From an uncultured Pelagibacteraceae bacterium (GTDB taxonomy: Bacteria; Pseudomonadota; Alphaproteobacteria; Pelagibacterales; Pelagibacteraceae), in assembly GCA_902573755.1 (NCBI GenBank), contig CACGLD010000007.1, forward strand, positions 1 through 33,274: DNA of 33,274 nucleotides, in the 5' to 3' direction. The notes below the pieces were generated by a model, which made no database searches, had not been told where the DNA came from, and saw only the letters and a program-made list of their open reading frames with translations. Below are positions 1 through 8,922 of the stretch, one piece after another. The first letter of the stretch is position 1. The number at the start of each line of letters is the position of its first letter. Both the position numbers and the translations under genes were made by a program.

Positions 1-780
1 AAGGTAAAAAATTATACGAAGGTAAAGCTAAAATCATTTACGCAACAAATGATAAGAATTTAGTAATTCAATATTTTAAAGATGATGCAACTGCATTCAA
101 TAATCAAAAAAAAAACTACCATTGAAGGCAAAGGTGTTCTAAATAACAGAATATCAGAACATATTCTCTCTAACCTCTCTCAAATAGGTATTAAAAATCA
201 TTTGGTAAAAAGATTAAATATGCGTGAACAAATCATAAAACTTGTAGAAATAATTCCAATCGAATTCATTGTAAGAAATGTTGCAACAGGTTCCATAACT
301 AAAAGATTGGGTATTGAGGACGGCACTGTATTAAAAGAACCTTTAATTGAATACTGCTTTAAAGATGACAAACTTGGAGACCCATTAATATCTGAAGAGC
401 ATATTTTAGCATTTGATTGGGCCTCAAAAAAAGAAATCGATAAAGTTAAAAAAATGATTTTAAGAATTAATGATTTTATGATTGGAATGTTTAGGGGTGT
501 TGGAATTAAACTTATCGATTTTAAATTAGAATTTGGAAGAATTAAAATTGATGGAATAAATGAGGTTATTTTAGCAGATGAAATTAGTCCTGATACATGC
601 AGATTATGGGATAGTATTACAGAAAAAAAATTAGATAAAGATCGATTTAGAAAAGATCTGGGTGATTTAATTCCAGCTTATACTGAGGTTGCTAAAAGAT
701 TGGGTATACTTCATGAACAATCAAATGTTTCGGCAGTAAATATAACTAAATTATCTTCGGTTAAAAGAAAGAAAAAATGA
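1..780 (+). pseudogene. purC: SAICAR synthetase PurC, 5'-partial, frameshifted in a poly-A run
   Basis: PurC joins aspartate to CAIR using ATP in cytoplasmic purine synthesis. The window opens inside the gene. The frame starting at base 3 reads [16 protein letters not shown], the family's N-terminal strand, and continues to [12 protein letters not shown]. It then reaches a TGA at 123-125. From base 115 the next frame continues with [15 protein letters not shown], the signature [11 protein letters not shown] and the signature [14 protein letters not shown], ending at 780. The two frames meet in a run of exactly ten A (106-115); nine A would restore one reading frame of about 258 codons. The ATG at 82 is therefore not a real start. 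The break may be a sequencing or assembly error, a true mutation, or a slippage site. The intact downstream frame and the pur neighbours argue that the gene works in the cell. The purS start overlaps its stop codon. Confidence 0.9.
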
Positions 781-1019
781 AAATTTCTGTAATCATCACT
801 TTAAAAAAAGATGTACTTGATCCACAAGGAAAAGTTATTCATCAAACTCTTGATGGAATGGGTTTTGATGATGTTAATGAAGTTAGGCAGGGTAAATATT
901 TTGAAATAGATACTAAAGAAACTGACAACGACAAAGCAAAAGCAAAAGTTGAAGAAATGTGTAAAAAACTTTTGGCAAATCTTGTAATTGAAAATTATAA
1001 AATTATTGATCCAAAGTAA
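777..1019 (+). CDS. purS: FGAM synthase subunit PurS
   Basis: This 80-residue protein matches PurS, the small subunit that bridges PurQ and PurL in the three-part formylglycinamidine ribonucleotide synthase. The sequence has the family's N-terminal strand ([19 protein letters not shown]), then the [18 protein letters not shown] segment and a short C-terminal alpha/beta part. Length is normal for the family. Its ATG overlaps the purC stop codon as ATGA, so translation is probably coupled to purC. purQ starts three bases after its stop. Presence of purS fits the small form of PurL found downstream; large single-chain PurL enzymes do not need it. Confidence 0.95.
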   Translation: MKISVIITLKKDVLDPQGKVIHQTLDGMGFDDVNEVRQGKYFEIDTKETDNDKAKAKVEEMCKKLLANLVIENYKIIDPK

Positions 1020-1022
1020 TTA

Positions 1023-1706
1023 ATGAAATCATCAGTTATTACTTTTCCTGGTTCAAATTGTGACAGAGACATGGATGTCGCTTTAAAGAAATTTGGATTT
1101 AGGAATAAAATGGTTTGGCATGATGATGCTGAATTACCAAAGAGCGATTTAGTTGTATTGCCAGGTGGATTTTCATATGGTGATTACTTGAGATGTGGAA
1201 GTATGGCATCTAAATCAAAAATAATGCAATCCGTGATTAATTTTGCAAATTCAGGGGGTATGGTTATGGGTATCTGTAATGGATTTCAAATATTAGTAGA
1301 AACTGGTTTACTTTCTGGTGTTTTGCTTAGAAATAAATATTTAGAATTTATTTGTAAAAACGTTTTTGTAAAAATTAACGATAAAAAAAATAAATATTTT
1401 AAAAATGTTGATAACGAGGTTTTAGAATTTCATATAGCTCATAATGAAGGAAACTATTTTTGTACCAATGATCAATTAAAAGAAATTGAAGATAACAATC
1501 AAATAGCTATTAACTATTGTGATGAAAACGGGAAGATAGAAGATCAATTTAATCCTAATGGATCCATAAAAAATATAGCTGGTATATTTAATAAAGAAAA
1601 AAATGTTTTAGGAATGATGCCACATCCTGAACGGATGATAGATTCATCTTTATCTGGTGAAGATGGATCATTATTTTTTAAAAATTTAATTAACAACTTA
1701 AAATGA
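1023..1706 (+). CDS. purQ: FGAM synthase glutaminase subunit PurQ
   Basis: PurQ is the class I glutamine amidotransferase that releases ammonia for PurL. The 227-residue sequence shows the oxyanion region VVLPGGFSYGDYLRCG, the nucleophile in GICNGFQILVETGLL (Cys85), and the His/Glu of the triad in MMPHPERM near the C-terminus. Length is typical. The final four bases overlap the purL start (ATGA), so PurQ and PurL are likely made in step. No truncation or unusual residue is seen. Confidence 0.96.
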   Translation: MKSSVITFPGSNCDRDMDVALKKFGFRNKMVWHDDAELPKSDLVVLPGGFSYGDYLRCGSMASKSKIMQSVINFANSGGMVMGICNGFQILVETGLLSGVLLRNKYLEFICKNVFVKINDKKNKYFKNVDNEVLEFHIAHNEGNYFCTNDQLKEIEDNNQIAINYCDENGKIEDQFNPNGSIKNIAGIFNKEKNVLGMMPHPERMIDSSLSGEDGSLFFKNLINNLK

Positions 1707-3895
1707 TTGTAAACGAACAAGTAGCAGTTGATCATGGTTTAAAGAAAGCTGAATACGCTAAAATTTGTGAACTATTAAAGAGAACTCCCAATATCACAGA
1801 GCTAGGTATTTTTTCTGCAATGTGGAATGAGCATTGTTCTTATAAATCATCAAGATTACATTTGAAGAAGCTCCCTACTAAAGGAAAAAAAGTCATTCAA
1901 GGTCCTGGTGAAAATGCTGGCGTTATAGATATTGAGGATAATGATGCAATAGTTTTTAAAATAGAAAGTCATAATCACCCTTCATTTATTGAACCTTATC
2001 AAGGTGCTGCAACTGGTGTTGGAGGAATAATGAGAGATGTGTTTACAATGGGTGCAAGACCAATAGCAAACTTAAACTCCATCCATTTTGGATCACCACA
2101 ACACAAAAAAACTAAAAATTTATTAAGAGGTGTTGTTCATGGCATAGGTGGTTATGGAAACTGTATGGGCGTTCCTACAATTGCTGGCCAAACAAGTTTT
2201 GATAGCTCGTATAATGGAAATATTTTGGTTAATGCTATGACCTTGGGATTGGTCAAAAAAGATAAGATTTTTTACTCTAAAGCTGCTGGGCTAAATAAGC
2301 CAGTTATTTATGTTGGATCTAAAACTGGAAGAGATGGAATACATGGTGCCAGTATGGCTTCAGCTAGTTTTGATGAAAAAATTGAAGAAAAGAAACCAAC
2401 AGTTCAAGTTGGAGATCCATTTACAGAAAAACTTTTACTAGAAGCTTGTTTGGAATTAATGGCTGGAGACTCAATTATAGCAATACAGGATATGGGTGCT
2501 GCTGGATTAACTTCTTCAAGTATCGAAATGGCTTCAAAAGGAAACCTTGGTATTGAAATTAATTTAAACAAAGTCCCTTGTAGAGAAGCCAAGATGACAC
2601 CTTATGAAATAATGCTTTCGGAAAGCCAAGAAAGAATGTTGATTGTTTTAGAAAATGGCAAAGAAGAAAAGGCAAAAAAAATATTTGATAAATGGAACTT
2701 GGATTTTGCAGTGATTGGAAAAACTACTAAGTCAAAAAAAATAGAACTTTATTTTAATGAAGAAAAAGTTGCAGACATTCCAGTTAATACATTAGTTGAA
2801 AACTCTCCTATGTATGATCGAAAATGGAAAAAAGCAAAGTTACCAAAAAAAAATAAAATTAAAAAAGAAAATATTAAGCATTTAAAAATTATTGATGTAT
2901 TAAAGAAAATTTTAGCAAACCCAAATGTATGTAGTAAAGAATGGATTTGGCAACAATATGATCATACAGTAATGGGAGATACTATTCAAAAACCTGGAGG
3001 AGACGCAGGTGTTGTAAGAGTTCATGGGACAGATAAGGCAATTGCTGCTTCAGTAGATTCTTCTGCAGCTTATTGTTGGGCACATCCTTTAACTGGTGGA
3101 AAACAAGTAGTTTGTGAAAGTTTTAGAAATCTTATTTCTGTTGGTGCAAAACCAATTGCAATCACTAACTGTTTAAATTTTGGAAGCCCTGAAAATGAAG
3201 AAAATATGGGTGAATTTGTTGAATGTGTTCAAGGTATAGGTGAGGCAAGTGAATACCTTAAGTTCCCTGTCGTTTCTGGAAATGTATCTTTCTATAACCA
3301 AACAAAAGACAAAGGTATAAAACCCACACCTGCAATTGGTGGTGTTGGTTTAATTAAGGATTATAAAAATATGATCTCTATGGATTTTAAAGAAGTTGAT
3401 AATTTAGTTTTAGTAATTGGTAAAACTGAAGGACATATTGATCAAAGTTTATTTGCAAGAAATATTTTAGATGAAAAAAATGGACCTCCACCTGAGGTAA
3501 ATTTATTTAATGAAAAAAATAATGGAGAAACATTACTGAAATTGATTGATAACAATTTAATAAAAAGTGCACATGATGTTTCGTTAGGTGGTATAATTAC
3601 TGCGGTAGCGAAAATGTGTATTAAAGGAAAAAAAGGAATAAATATTAAAAAACCTAAATATTTAATTAATGAAATAGAATACTTGTTTGCTGAAGATCAA
3701 GGGAGATATATTATAGAAATTAACAAAAAAGATTTTAAAAAAGTAGCTGATATATTTAACAAAAATGCAGTCCATTTTGATGAACTTGGTGCGATTATTG
3801 AAAATGAACTATATATTAATGATAAGACAAAAGTTACAATTGACGAATTATCAACTTCGAATAAAAGTTGGCTTATAAATTATATGAGTAAATAA
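1703..3895 (+). CDS. purL: FGAM synthase synthetase subunit PurL (small form)
   Basis: PurL uses ATP and ammonia to convert FGAR to FGAM. At 730 residues it is the small PurL that works with PurS and PurQ. Visible landmarks are the N-terminal SAMWNEHCSYKSS with His44, the nucleotide/Mg region ESHNHPS followed by GAATGVGGIMRDVF, the DMGAAGLTSSS and MLSESQERML segments of the first AIRS-like half, and GGDAGVVRVHGTDKAIAASV opening the second half. The stop codon shares its last A with the ATG of the bolA-like gene (TAATG). The gene is intact, unlike purC upstream. Confidence 0.97.
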   Translation: MIVNEQVAVDHGLKKAEYAKICELLKRTPNITELGIFSAMWNEHCSYKSSRLHLKKLPTKGKKVIQGPGENAGVIDIEDNDAIVFKIESHNHPSFIEPYQGAATGVGGIMRDVFTMGARPIANLNSIHFGSPQHKKTKNLLRGVVHGIGGYGNCMGVPTIAGQTSFDSSYNGNILVNAMTLGLVKKDKIFYSKAAGLNKPVIYVGSKTGRDGIHGASMASASFDEKIEEKKPTVQVGDPFTEKLLLEACLELMAGDSIIAIQDMGAAGLTSSSIEMASKGNLGIEINLNKVPCREAKMTPYEIMLSESQERMLIVLENGKEEKAKKIFDKWNLDFAVIGKTTKSKKIELYFNEEKVADIPVNTLVENSPMYDRKWKKAKLPKKNKIKKENIKHLKIIDVLKKILANPNVCSKEWIWQQYDHTVMGDTIQKPGGDAGVVRVHGTDKAIAASVDSSAAYCWAHPLTGGKQVVCESFRNLISVGAKPIAITNCLNFGSPENEENMGEFVECVQGIGEASEYLKFPVVSGNVSFYNQTKDKGIKPTPAIGGVGLIKDYKNMISMDFKEVDNLVLVIGKTEGHIDQSLFARNILDEKNGPPPEVNLFNEKNNGETLLKLIDNNLIKSAHDVSLGGIITAVAKMCIKGKKGINIKKPKYLINEIEYLFAEDQGRYIIEINKKDFKKVADIFNKNAVHFDELGAIIENELYINDKTKVTIDELSTSNKSWLINYMSK

Positions 3896-4125
3896 TGGCG
3901 ATGGATTTAAAAGAAATTGAGAATTTTATAAAAGAGGCAATGCCAGATGCAATTGTTGAAATACAAGATTTGGCAGGTGATGGAAATCATTATTCAGCTA
4001 CCGTTACCTCGTCTCAATTTTCTGGGAAAAGTAAAATTGAACAACATAAAATGGTTTACAACTCATTAAAAGGCAGAATGGGTAATGAACTGCATGCATT
4101 AGCAATTAAAACAAAGGAGAGCTAA
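3895..4125 (+). CDS. BolA/IbaG-family protein
   Basis: A 76-residue BolA-fold protein. It begins MDLKEIENFIKEAMPDAIVEIQDLAGDGNHYSATV and ends with the helix-turn containing HKMVYNSLKGRMGNELHALAIKT, which carries the conserved His of the family. Short BolA proteins of this kind pair with CGFS glutaredoxins to bind a [2Fe-2S] cluster, and such a glutaredoxin is encoded one base downstream. The first ATG forms TAATG with the purL stop; a second in-frame ATG lies six bases later and could also be used. The specific subfamily (IbaG/BolA2-like) is inferred from length and the missing long N-terminus. Confidence 0.93.
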   Translation: MAMDLKEIENFIKEAMPDAIVEIQDLAGDGNHYSATVTSSQFSGKSKIEQHKMVYNSLKGRMGNELHALAIKTKES

Positions 4126-4126
4126 A

Positions 4127-4465
4127 ATGGATCAACAAACAAATGATTTAATAAAAAATGAAATTGAAAACAATGAAGTATGTTTGTTTATGAAAGGTAC
4201 ACCTGACGCTCCACAATGTGGGTTTTCAATGGCTACCTCAAATATTTTAAAAATACTAGAAGTGAATTTTAAAGGTATAAATGTTTTAGAAAATCAAAAT
4301 TTAAGAGAAGGTATTAAAGTTTTTAGTGATTGGCCAACAATTCCTCAACTTTATGTTAAAAATGAGTTTATAGGTGGATGCGATATTGTTAAAGAAATGT
4401 ATGAAAGTGGTGAGCTAGCGAAACTTCTTGAAAGTAAAAATATAAATTTTAAAACTAAAAGTTAA
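4127..4465 (+). CDS. grxD: Monothiol CGFS glutaredoxin (Grx4 type)
   Basis: A 112-residue monothiol glutaredoxin of the Grx4/GrxD class, which carries and transfers [2Fe-2S] clusters rather than acting mainly as a reductase. The active site is PQCGFS with Cys31, preceded by the MKGTPDAP segment. The glutathione-binding parts WPTIPQLYVKNEFIGG and GGCDIVKEM are present. The start has a clear AGGAG ribosome-binding site eight bases upstream. It is the last + strand gene of the pur group; its stop overlaps the stop of the convergent methyltransferase by about four bases. Pairing with the upstream BolA-like gene is a known functional pair. Confidence 0.95.
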   Translation: MDQQTNDLIKNEIENNEVCLFMKGTPDAPQCGFSMATSNILKILEVNFKGINVLENQNLREGIKVFSDWPTIPQLYVKNEFIGGCDIVKEMYESGELAKLLESKNINFKTKS

Positions 4466-5103
4466 TTTTTTCTTAAAATATTTCTTATATGTTTTGATAA
4501 AAACTTTCTGAATAATGTAAATCTTGAAATTTTTTGAAAACTATTTTCTTTTTTATTTACTAAATTAAATTCTATATTATCTTCCCAATAAAGCTCAAGA
4601 ACTAAGCTTTGTCTAAAAATTTTAGAAAACTTCTTTGACGTGGATACTGTAATCACGGGTTCTAGATATTGAATTTTCTCTGATATATTTAATTTATTTT
4701 CAATATCATCAAATTCCATATGCCAAATATGATCTTTTTTATTTTCAAAAACCAAATTATCTTCAAGCACTGTTGGCAATTCAATATAACCTTTTGAAGA
4801 AACTCTGCTTAATTCTTTTATGAAAGTAGTCACATCTTCAACATGTTCTAATACATGAGAGGCTATCACAAAATCAAATTCATAATCTTCGAATGGTAAT
4901 ATTTTTCTATCTAATTTTATAAAATTTTTATTTTTATAAAAATTTGATAAATCTTGAACGTCACAAACTATTGTAGCGTTTTTATGTGCTGAGTATCCGC
5001 AACCGATATCAAGAACTTTCCAATTTGGATTTTTGTTTAAAAGATTGTCTATGAATTCTTTTGATGATCTCTTTATCAAGATATTATCTTGAGTAGTATT
5101 CAA
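4462..5103 (-). CDS. Class I SAM-dependent methyltransferase, substrate unknown
   Basis: This 213-residue protein has the Rossmann-type SAM site of Methyltransf_11-like enzymes: motif [10 protein letters not shown] at residues 30-38, an acidic residue after the second strand (IVCDVQDL), and [20 protein letters not shown] at about 68-87. The C-terminal half is basic and shows no recognised substrate domain. The first 20 bases overlap the 3' end of rpsD in another frame, so translation probably follows rpsD. Its stop overlaps the grxD stop. The family includes enzymes acting on small molecules, lipids and glycans, so the substrate cannot be stated. Confidence 0.85.
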   Translation of the reverse strand: MNTTQDNILIKRSSKEFIDNLLNKNPNWKVLDIGCGYSAHKNATIVCDVQDLSNFYKNKNFIKLDRKILPFEDYEFDFVIASHVLEHVEDVTTFIKELSRVSSKGYIELPTVLEDNLVFENKKDHIWHMEFDDIENKLNISEKIQYLEPVITVSTSKKFSKIFRQSLVLELYWEDNIEFNLVNKKENSFQKISRFTLFRKFLSKHIRNILRKN

Positions 5104-5701
5104 TTACTAAATTTGGCTCCATAACTATTGGATAAGGAACTTCTTCAAATTTAGGAATTCTTACAAATTTAAGCTTCTTATTTTTCTCATCCATTTGAAT
5201 GTATTCAGGAGTTTCTCTTTCTTTATTTGCAAGAGCAATATCAATTATTGCTAACTGTTTCGATTTATCTCTAATCTCAATTGCATCTTCTTCTCTAACT
5301 GAATAACTGCCAATATTTACTTTTTTTCCGTTTACTTTTACATGGCCATGATTAATTAGCTGTCTTGCTGAAAAAATAGTAGTTGCAAACTTAGCTCTGT
5401 ATATTACTGCGTCCAATCTTCTTTCCAATAAACCTATTAAATTTTCTCCTGTATCTCCCTTAAGCATAACTGCTTTTTTATAGATATTTCTAAATTGTCT
5501 TTCGTTAATATTGCCGTAATAAGCTTTTAATTTTTGTTTCGCTTGAAGCTGAATACCATAATCAGATGGTTTAGATGTCTTTGTTTGACCATGTTGGCCT
5601 GGTCCATAGGCTCTAGTATTAAATGGACTTTTGGGTCTACCCCAAAGGTTAACTTTTAATCTTCTGTCTACTTTATGTTTAGAGTTTAATCTTTTTGTCA
5701 T
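5084..5701 (-). CDS. rpsD: 30S ribosomal protein S4
   Basis: S4 is a primary 16S rRNA-binding protein of the small subunit. The 205-residue sequence starts [20 protein letters not shown] and has the [14 protein letters not shown] segment typical of alphaproteobacterial S4. The S4 RNA-binding domain runs from about residue 95 ([33 protein letters not shown]). The C-terminus [12 protein letters not shown] is complete. rpsD stands outside the alpha ribosomal operon, as in other alphaproteobacteria. A near-consensus promoter lies just upstream, and no Shine-Dalgarno sequence is visible before its ATG. Confidence 0.97.
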   Translation of the reverse strand: MTKRLNSKHKVDRRLKVNLWGRPKSPFNTRAYGPGQHGQTKTSKPSDYGIQLQAKQKLKAYYGNINERQFRNIYKKAVMLKGDTGENLIGLLERRLDAVIYRAKFATTIFSARQLINHGHVKVNGKKVNIGSYSVREEDAIEIRDKSKQLAIIDIALANKERETPEYIQMDEKNKKLKFVRIPKFEEVPYPIVMEPNLVIEYYSR

Positions 5702-5713
5702 TTGATAGTGGGC

Positions 5714-5741
5714 TTTATAAACTTACTCATCATTTTGTCAA
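5714..5741 (-). promoter_or_regulatory. Sigma-70-like promoter of rpsD
   Basis: On the minus strand TTGACA (5741-5736) and TATAAA (5719-5714) are separated by 16 bases, close to a perfect housekeeping promoter. Transcription would start about six or seven bases before the rpsD ATG at 5701, leaving an almost absent leader. This fits the missing Shine-Dalgarno sequence. The -35 hexamer abuts the trmJ stop codon. Prediction from sequence only. Confidence 0.6.
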
Positions 5742-6455
5742 TCAACGTTTTTTACCTAAACTTGCAAATACCCCTGATAAAATACGTGTTTCTTTGGTTG
5801 ATAATTCCATCCTATAAAAAATATTCCTCAAGTTTTCAAGCATTATTGGTTTCTTCTCTTTTGATTTAAAAAAATTAATCTCTTCAAGATTCTGTATGCA
5901 AAGATTTGCCATAGCAACTATCTCTTTTTTAGATGCTGATTTAACTTTACTCGATTTCTTAAAAGAAGATGTTTTTGAATTAATTATGCTTGATAGATAT
6001 TGAGTAATTATTATTAAGCTGTGAGATAAATTTAATGATTTAAAATTAGGATTAGTTGGAATTTGAAGAGTATAATTTGCATAGCTTATTTCATTGTTTG
6101 ATAAACCAGATGCTTCTGAACCAAATAAAAAAGCTATTTTCTTTTTATAATTAATTTTTTTTAAATCTTCTAATTGGATATGTTTAATATTTTTATTTCT
6201 AAATCGTGCTGATGTTGCAATTACAATATCAATATTTTTTAAAGATTTTTCTAAGTTTTCAAAATTCTTTGCTTTTTTAATTATATTTTTTGCTCCTACT
6301 GAAGTTGCCAAAATTTTATCATTTGGAAATATTGGTTTTGGATCAATAACAATAAGTTTATTAAAGTTAAAATTTTTCATTCCCCTTGCACAGGCTCCAA
6401 TATTTTCTGAGAGCTGAGGTTTGTGTAAAATGAAAGAAATATTATTAAGTGACAT
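5742..6455 (-). CDS. trmJ: tRNA 2'-O-methyltransferase, TrmJ type (SPOUT)
   Basis: A 237-residue SpoU/SPOUT-class RNA methyltransferase best matching TrmJ, which methylates the ribose at position 32 of several tRNAs. The N-terminus SFILHKPQLSENIGACARGMK resembles TrmJ. Motif 2 is FLFGSEASGLSNNE and motif 3 is SLNLSHSLIIITQYL, forming the SAM-binding knot. The C-terminal extension with LRNIFYRMEL and the ETRILSGVFASLGKK ending is also TrmJ-like. Its ATG shares one base with the stop of the upstream DUF1989 gene (TAATG on this strand). TrmL-like enzymes share the motifs but are much shorter. Confidence 0.88.
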   Translation of the reverse strand: MSLNNISFILHKPQLSENIGACARGMKNFNFNKLIVIDPKPIFPNDKILATSVGAKNIIKKAKNFENLEKSLKNIDIVIATSARFRNKNIKHIQLEDLKKINYKKKIAFLFGSEASGLSNNEISYANYTLQIPTNPNFKSLNLSHSLIIITQYLSSIINSKTSSFKKSSKVKSASKKEIVAMANLCIQNLEEINFFKSKEKKPIMLENLRNIFYRMELSTKETRILSGVFASLGKKR

Positions 6456-7318
6456 TAATCTATGCCATGATTTCTGTTATAACTAGAAATAGCCGATGGT
6501 TTGATATTATTTAAATATTTATGATCTACTGACCAAATAGAAACTTTTAATGGATAACATTTTGCTACATCGGATGAATGTTCAGATCCACAATCACCTC
6601 CTGGACAAGCAGAAAGAACACCCAATAAATCTGTTTCAGCAAAAAATTCTAAATAATCACCAGGTCTAACTGGACTTGCTTTCATAAAGTATTGTTTGGT
6701 ATCATTGGTAAATCCAGTTAACATAAAAACATTTAATACATCGTGAACAATTTTTTCTGCAAAGTCTAATTGAACATTTTTTTCTTTAACCAAAGCTCTT
6801 GTTAAATTTGAATGGCAACAATAATGATAATTTTTATCACTCAAAAGTTTTGATGTATACGGATCACATCTAGTACCAATTACATCATGGACCGATCCTC
6901 CATCTTTATCATAATCATACCAATCTAAAGTATCCCAAGTTATTGTTGCTAAAGATCTAAGATAGGGAAAACTACTAAACATTTTATCGCCTACTGAAAG
7001 ATGAGTTCCATAAAGTGCTCTTGTTTTTCCTGAGTAAAATTTTTCCTCTAAGTTATTTAAATTAAATAAATTTAAATCACCTACTTGAGGTCCCTCTAAA
7101 CTTTCAATTCTAAAAAACTCACCAAATTTAACTTCGAACGTTTTTGCATCTCTTGGAGGTATTATGACTTCCTCTTTTTTAACTAAGTGTTCACGAGCGG
7201 AATGTAAAATACTTAAATTTTTTTCTTCAATATTGGTATTTGGGTAACAAACTATTGGTTTGGCTCCTATTCTATCTTTTAGATCAGATGGTTTTTCTGA
7301 AAATTTTTTAATTTTCAT
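6455..7318 (-). CDS. DUF1989 (urea carboxylase-associated) family protein
   Basis: A 287-residue protein of the DUF1989 family, whose members are often encoded beside urea amidolyase genes but whose reaction is not settled. Recognisable parts are EHLVKKEEVIIPPRDAKTFEV, GPQVGDLNLFNL, GTHLSVGDKMFSSF and CDPYTSKLLSD. Cys- and His-rich stretches (NYHYCCHSN; ACPGGDCGSEHSSD) could bind a metal. No urea carboxylase, allophanate hydrolase or transporter lies in the window. Instead the gene sits two bases after citramalate synthase and is coupled to trmJ by TAATG. Family call is firm; function is open. Confidence 0.85.
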   Translation of the reverse strand: MKIKKFSEKPSDLKDRIGAKPIVCYPNTNIEEKNLSILHSAREHLVKKEEVIIPPRDAKTFEVKFGEFFRIESLEGPQVGDLNLFNLNNLEEKFYSGKTRALYGTHLSVGDKMFSSFPYLRSLATITWDTLDWYDYDKDGGSVHDVIGTRCDPYTSKLLSDKNYHYCCHSNLTRALVKEKNVQLDFAEKIVHDVLNVFMLTGFTNDTKQYFMKASPVRPGDYLEFFAETDLLGVLSACPGGDCGSEHSSDVAKCYPLKVSIWSVDHKYLNNIKPSAISSYNRNHGID

Positions 7319-7320
7319 TC

Positions 7321-8922
7321 TTACGAACTTCCAGGAGCTTTATCCTTAAATAACTTATAATCTAAACTATCAACAAGAGCTTTGAAAGAAGCATCAATGA
7401 TATTTGGTGACACTCCAATAGTAAACCAGTTAACACCCTTCGAATCTGTACTTTCAATACTAACTCTTGTTACAGCTTCAGTACCGGTATTTAAAATTCT
7501 AACTTTATAATCAACTAGTCTTAAATCTTTTAAATATTCTGAATATTTAGCAAGCTTGTTAACATTCTTTCTAATTGCATTATCTAGAGCATTAACAGGT
7601 CCATTTCCTTGTCCTTCACACAAAATTTTTTCTCCATCTACTTCTAACTGAGCTTTTGCATATGAAACTATTTCTCCTGCATTATCTTTCTTTACCGAAA
7701 CATCATATTCATTAATAGAAATATATCTTGGTATCTCCCCCATTAATCTTCGGGCTAATAATTCAAAAGATGCATCAGCACCATCATAACTATAACCAAT
7801 AAATTCTCGATCTTTCACTTCATCTAAAAGTTTTTTAATTTTTGGATCACTTTTCTCAACTTTAATTCCTATTGAATTCAATCTCGACATTATATTTGAT
7901 TGTCCCGATTGATCCGAAACAACTATATTTCTAGAGTTTCCAACTTCTTCTGGATTAATATGTTCGTAGGTTTTAGGATTTTTTTGAACAGCTGAAACAT
8001 GCATTCCACCCTTGTGTGAAAAAGCAGAAGCTCCAACATAGGGTAAATGTTTATTTGGTTTTCTATTTAATATCTCATCTAATAATCTTGAACATTGAGT
8101 TAAGTTTTTTAAATTTTCTCTTTTAATGCTTAGTTCAAACTTATCTGAAAAATCTTTCTTTAAAAAAAATGATGGAATTAATGACATTAAATTAGCATTT
8201 CCACATCTTTCTCCTAAACCATTAATTGTGCCCTGGACTTGTCTAACACCTGCTTGAACTGCTGCAAGGCTGTTAGCTACAGCATTTTCTGTATCATTAT
8301 GAGCATGTATTCCTAAATTTTTTCCTGAAATTTGCTTGCTTACTTTAGATACAATTTCTGTTATCTCGTGTGGGAGTGTACCGCCGTTAGTATCACATAA
8401 AACAATCCATCTAGCACCATTATCAAATGCAGCTTTTAAACATGACATTGCATATTCTGGATTAGCTTTATATCCATCAAAAAAATGTTCAGCATCAAAC
8501 ATGAACTCTTTTCCAGATTTAACAATGTGTTTTGTGCTTTCACTAATATTAATTAAATTCTGCTCATTACTTATTCCTAAAGCGACATCCACTTGAAAAT
8601 CCCATGATTTTCCAAACAGGCAAACAGAAGTACTTTTTGAATTAATTAAAGATGAGAGCATAGGGTCATTCTCAGCGCTATGTTCTGTTTTTTTAGTCAT
8701 TCCAAAAGCAGTTAATTTTGTTGATTTAAAATTATGATCCTTATTGAAAAACTCAGTATCAGTTGGATTTGCTCCGGGCCAACCTCCTTCAACATAATCA
8801 ACACCCAATTTATCTAAAGCTGATGAGATTTTTTCCTTATCATCAATTGAAAAATCTACACCTTGGGTTTGTGCTCCATCACGCAGTGTTGTATCAAATA
8901 TATAAAGTTGTTCCTTGCTCAT
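7321..8922 (-). CDS. cimA: (R)-citramalate synthase
   Basis: This enzyme condenses pyruvate and acetyl-CoA to citramalate, the threonine-independent entry to isoleucine synthesis. The 533-residue protein starts LYIFDTTLRDGAQTQGVDFS with catalytic Arg14 and Asp15 of the HMGL-like TIM barrel, and has the metal site HAHNDTENA and the GTINGLGERCGNANL loop. The C-terminal third (from about residue 400) is the LeuA-type allosteric domain. The opening and overall length fit the CimA branch rather than LeuA; homocitrate synthase-like activity cannot be excluded by eye. Its ATG overlaps the cysS stop (ATGA). Confidence 0.88.
   Translation of the reverse strand: MSKEQLYIFDTTLRDGAQTQGVDFSIDDKEKISSALDKLGVDYVEGGWPGANPTDTEFFNKDHNFKSTKLTAFGMTKKTEHSAENDPMLSSLINSKSTSVCLFGKSWDFQVDVALGISNEQNLINISESTKHIVKSGKEFMFDAEHFFDGYKANPEYAMSCLKAAFDNGARWIVLCDTNGGTLPHEITEIVSKVSKQISGKNLGIHAHNDTENAVANSLAAVQAGVRQVQGTINGLGERCGNANLMSLIPSFFLKKDFSDKFELSIKRENLKNLTQCSRLLDEILNRKPNKHLPYVGASAFSHKGGMHVSAVQKNPKTYEHINPEEVGNSRNIVVSDQSGQSNIMSRLNSIGIKVEKSDPKIKKLLDEVKDREFIGYSYDGADASFELLARRLMGEIPRYISINEYDVSVKKDNAGEIVSYAKAQLEVDGEKILCEGQGNGPVNALDNAIRKNVNKLAKYSEYLKDLRLVDYKVRILNTGTEAVTRVSIESTDSKGVNWFTIGVSPNIIDASFKALVDSLDYKLFKDKAPGSS

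Noticed and set aside
82..120. ATG at 82 as the start of purC
   Set aside because: The bases before the A10 run encode conserved PurC N-terminal sequence in another frame; the reading from 82 gives non-conserved residues until the run is passed.
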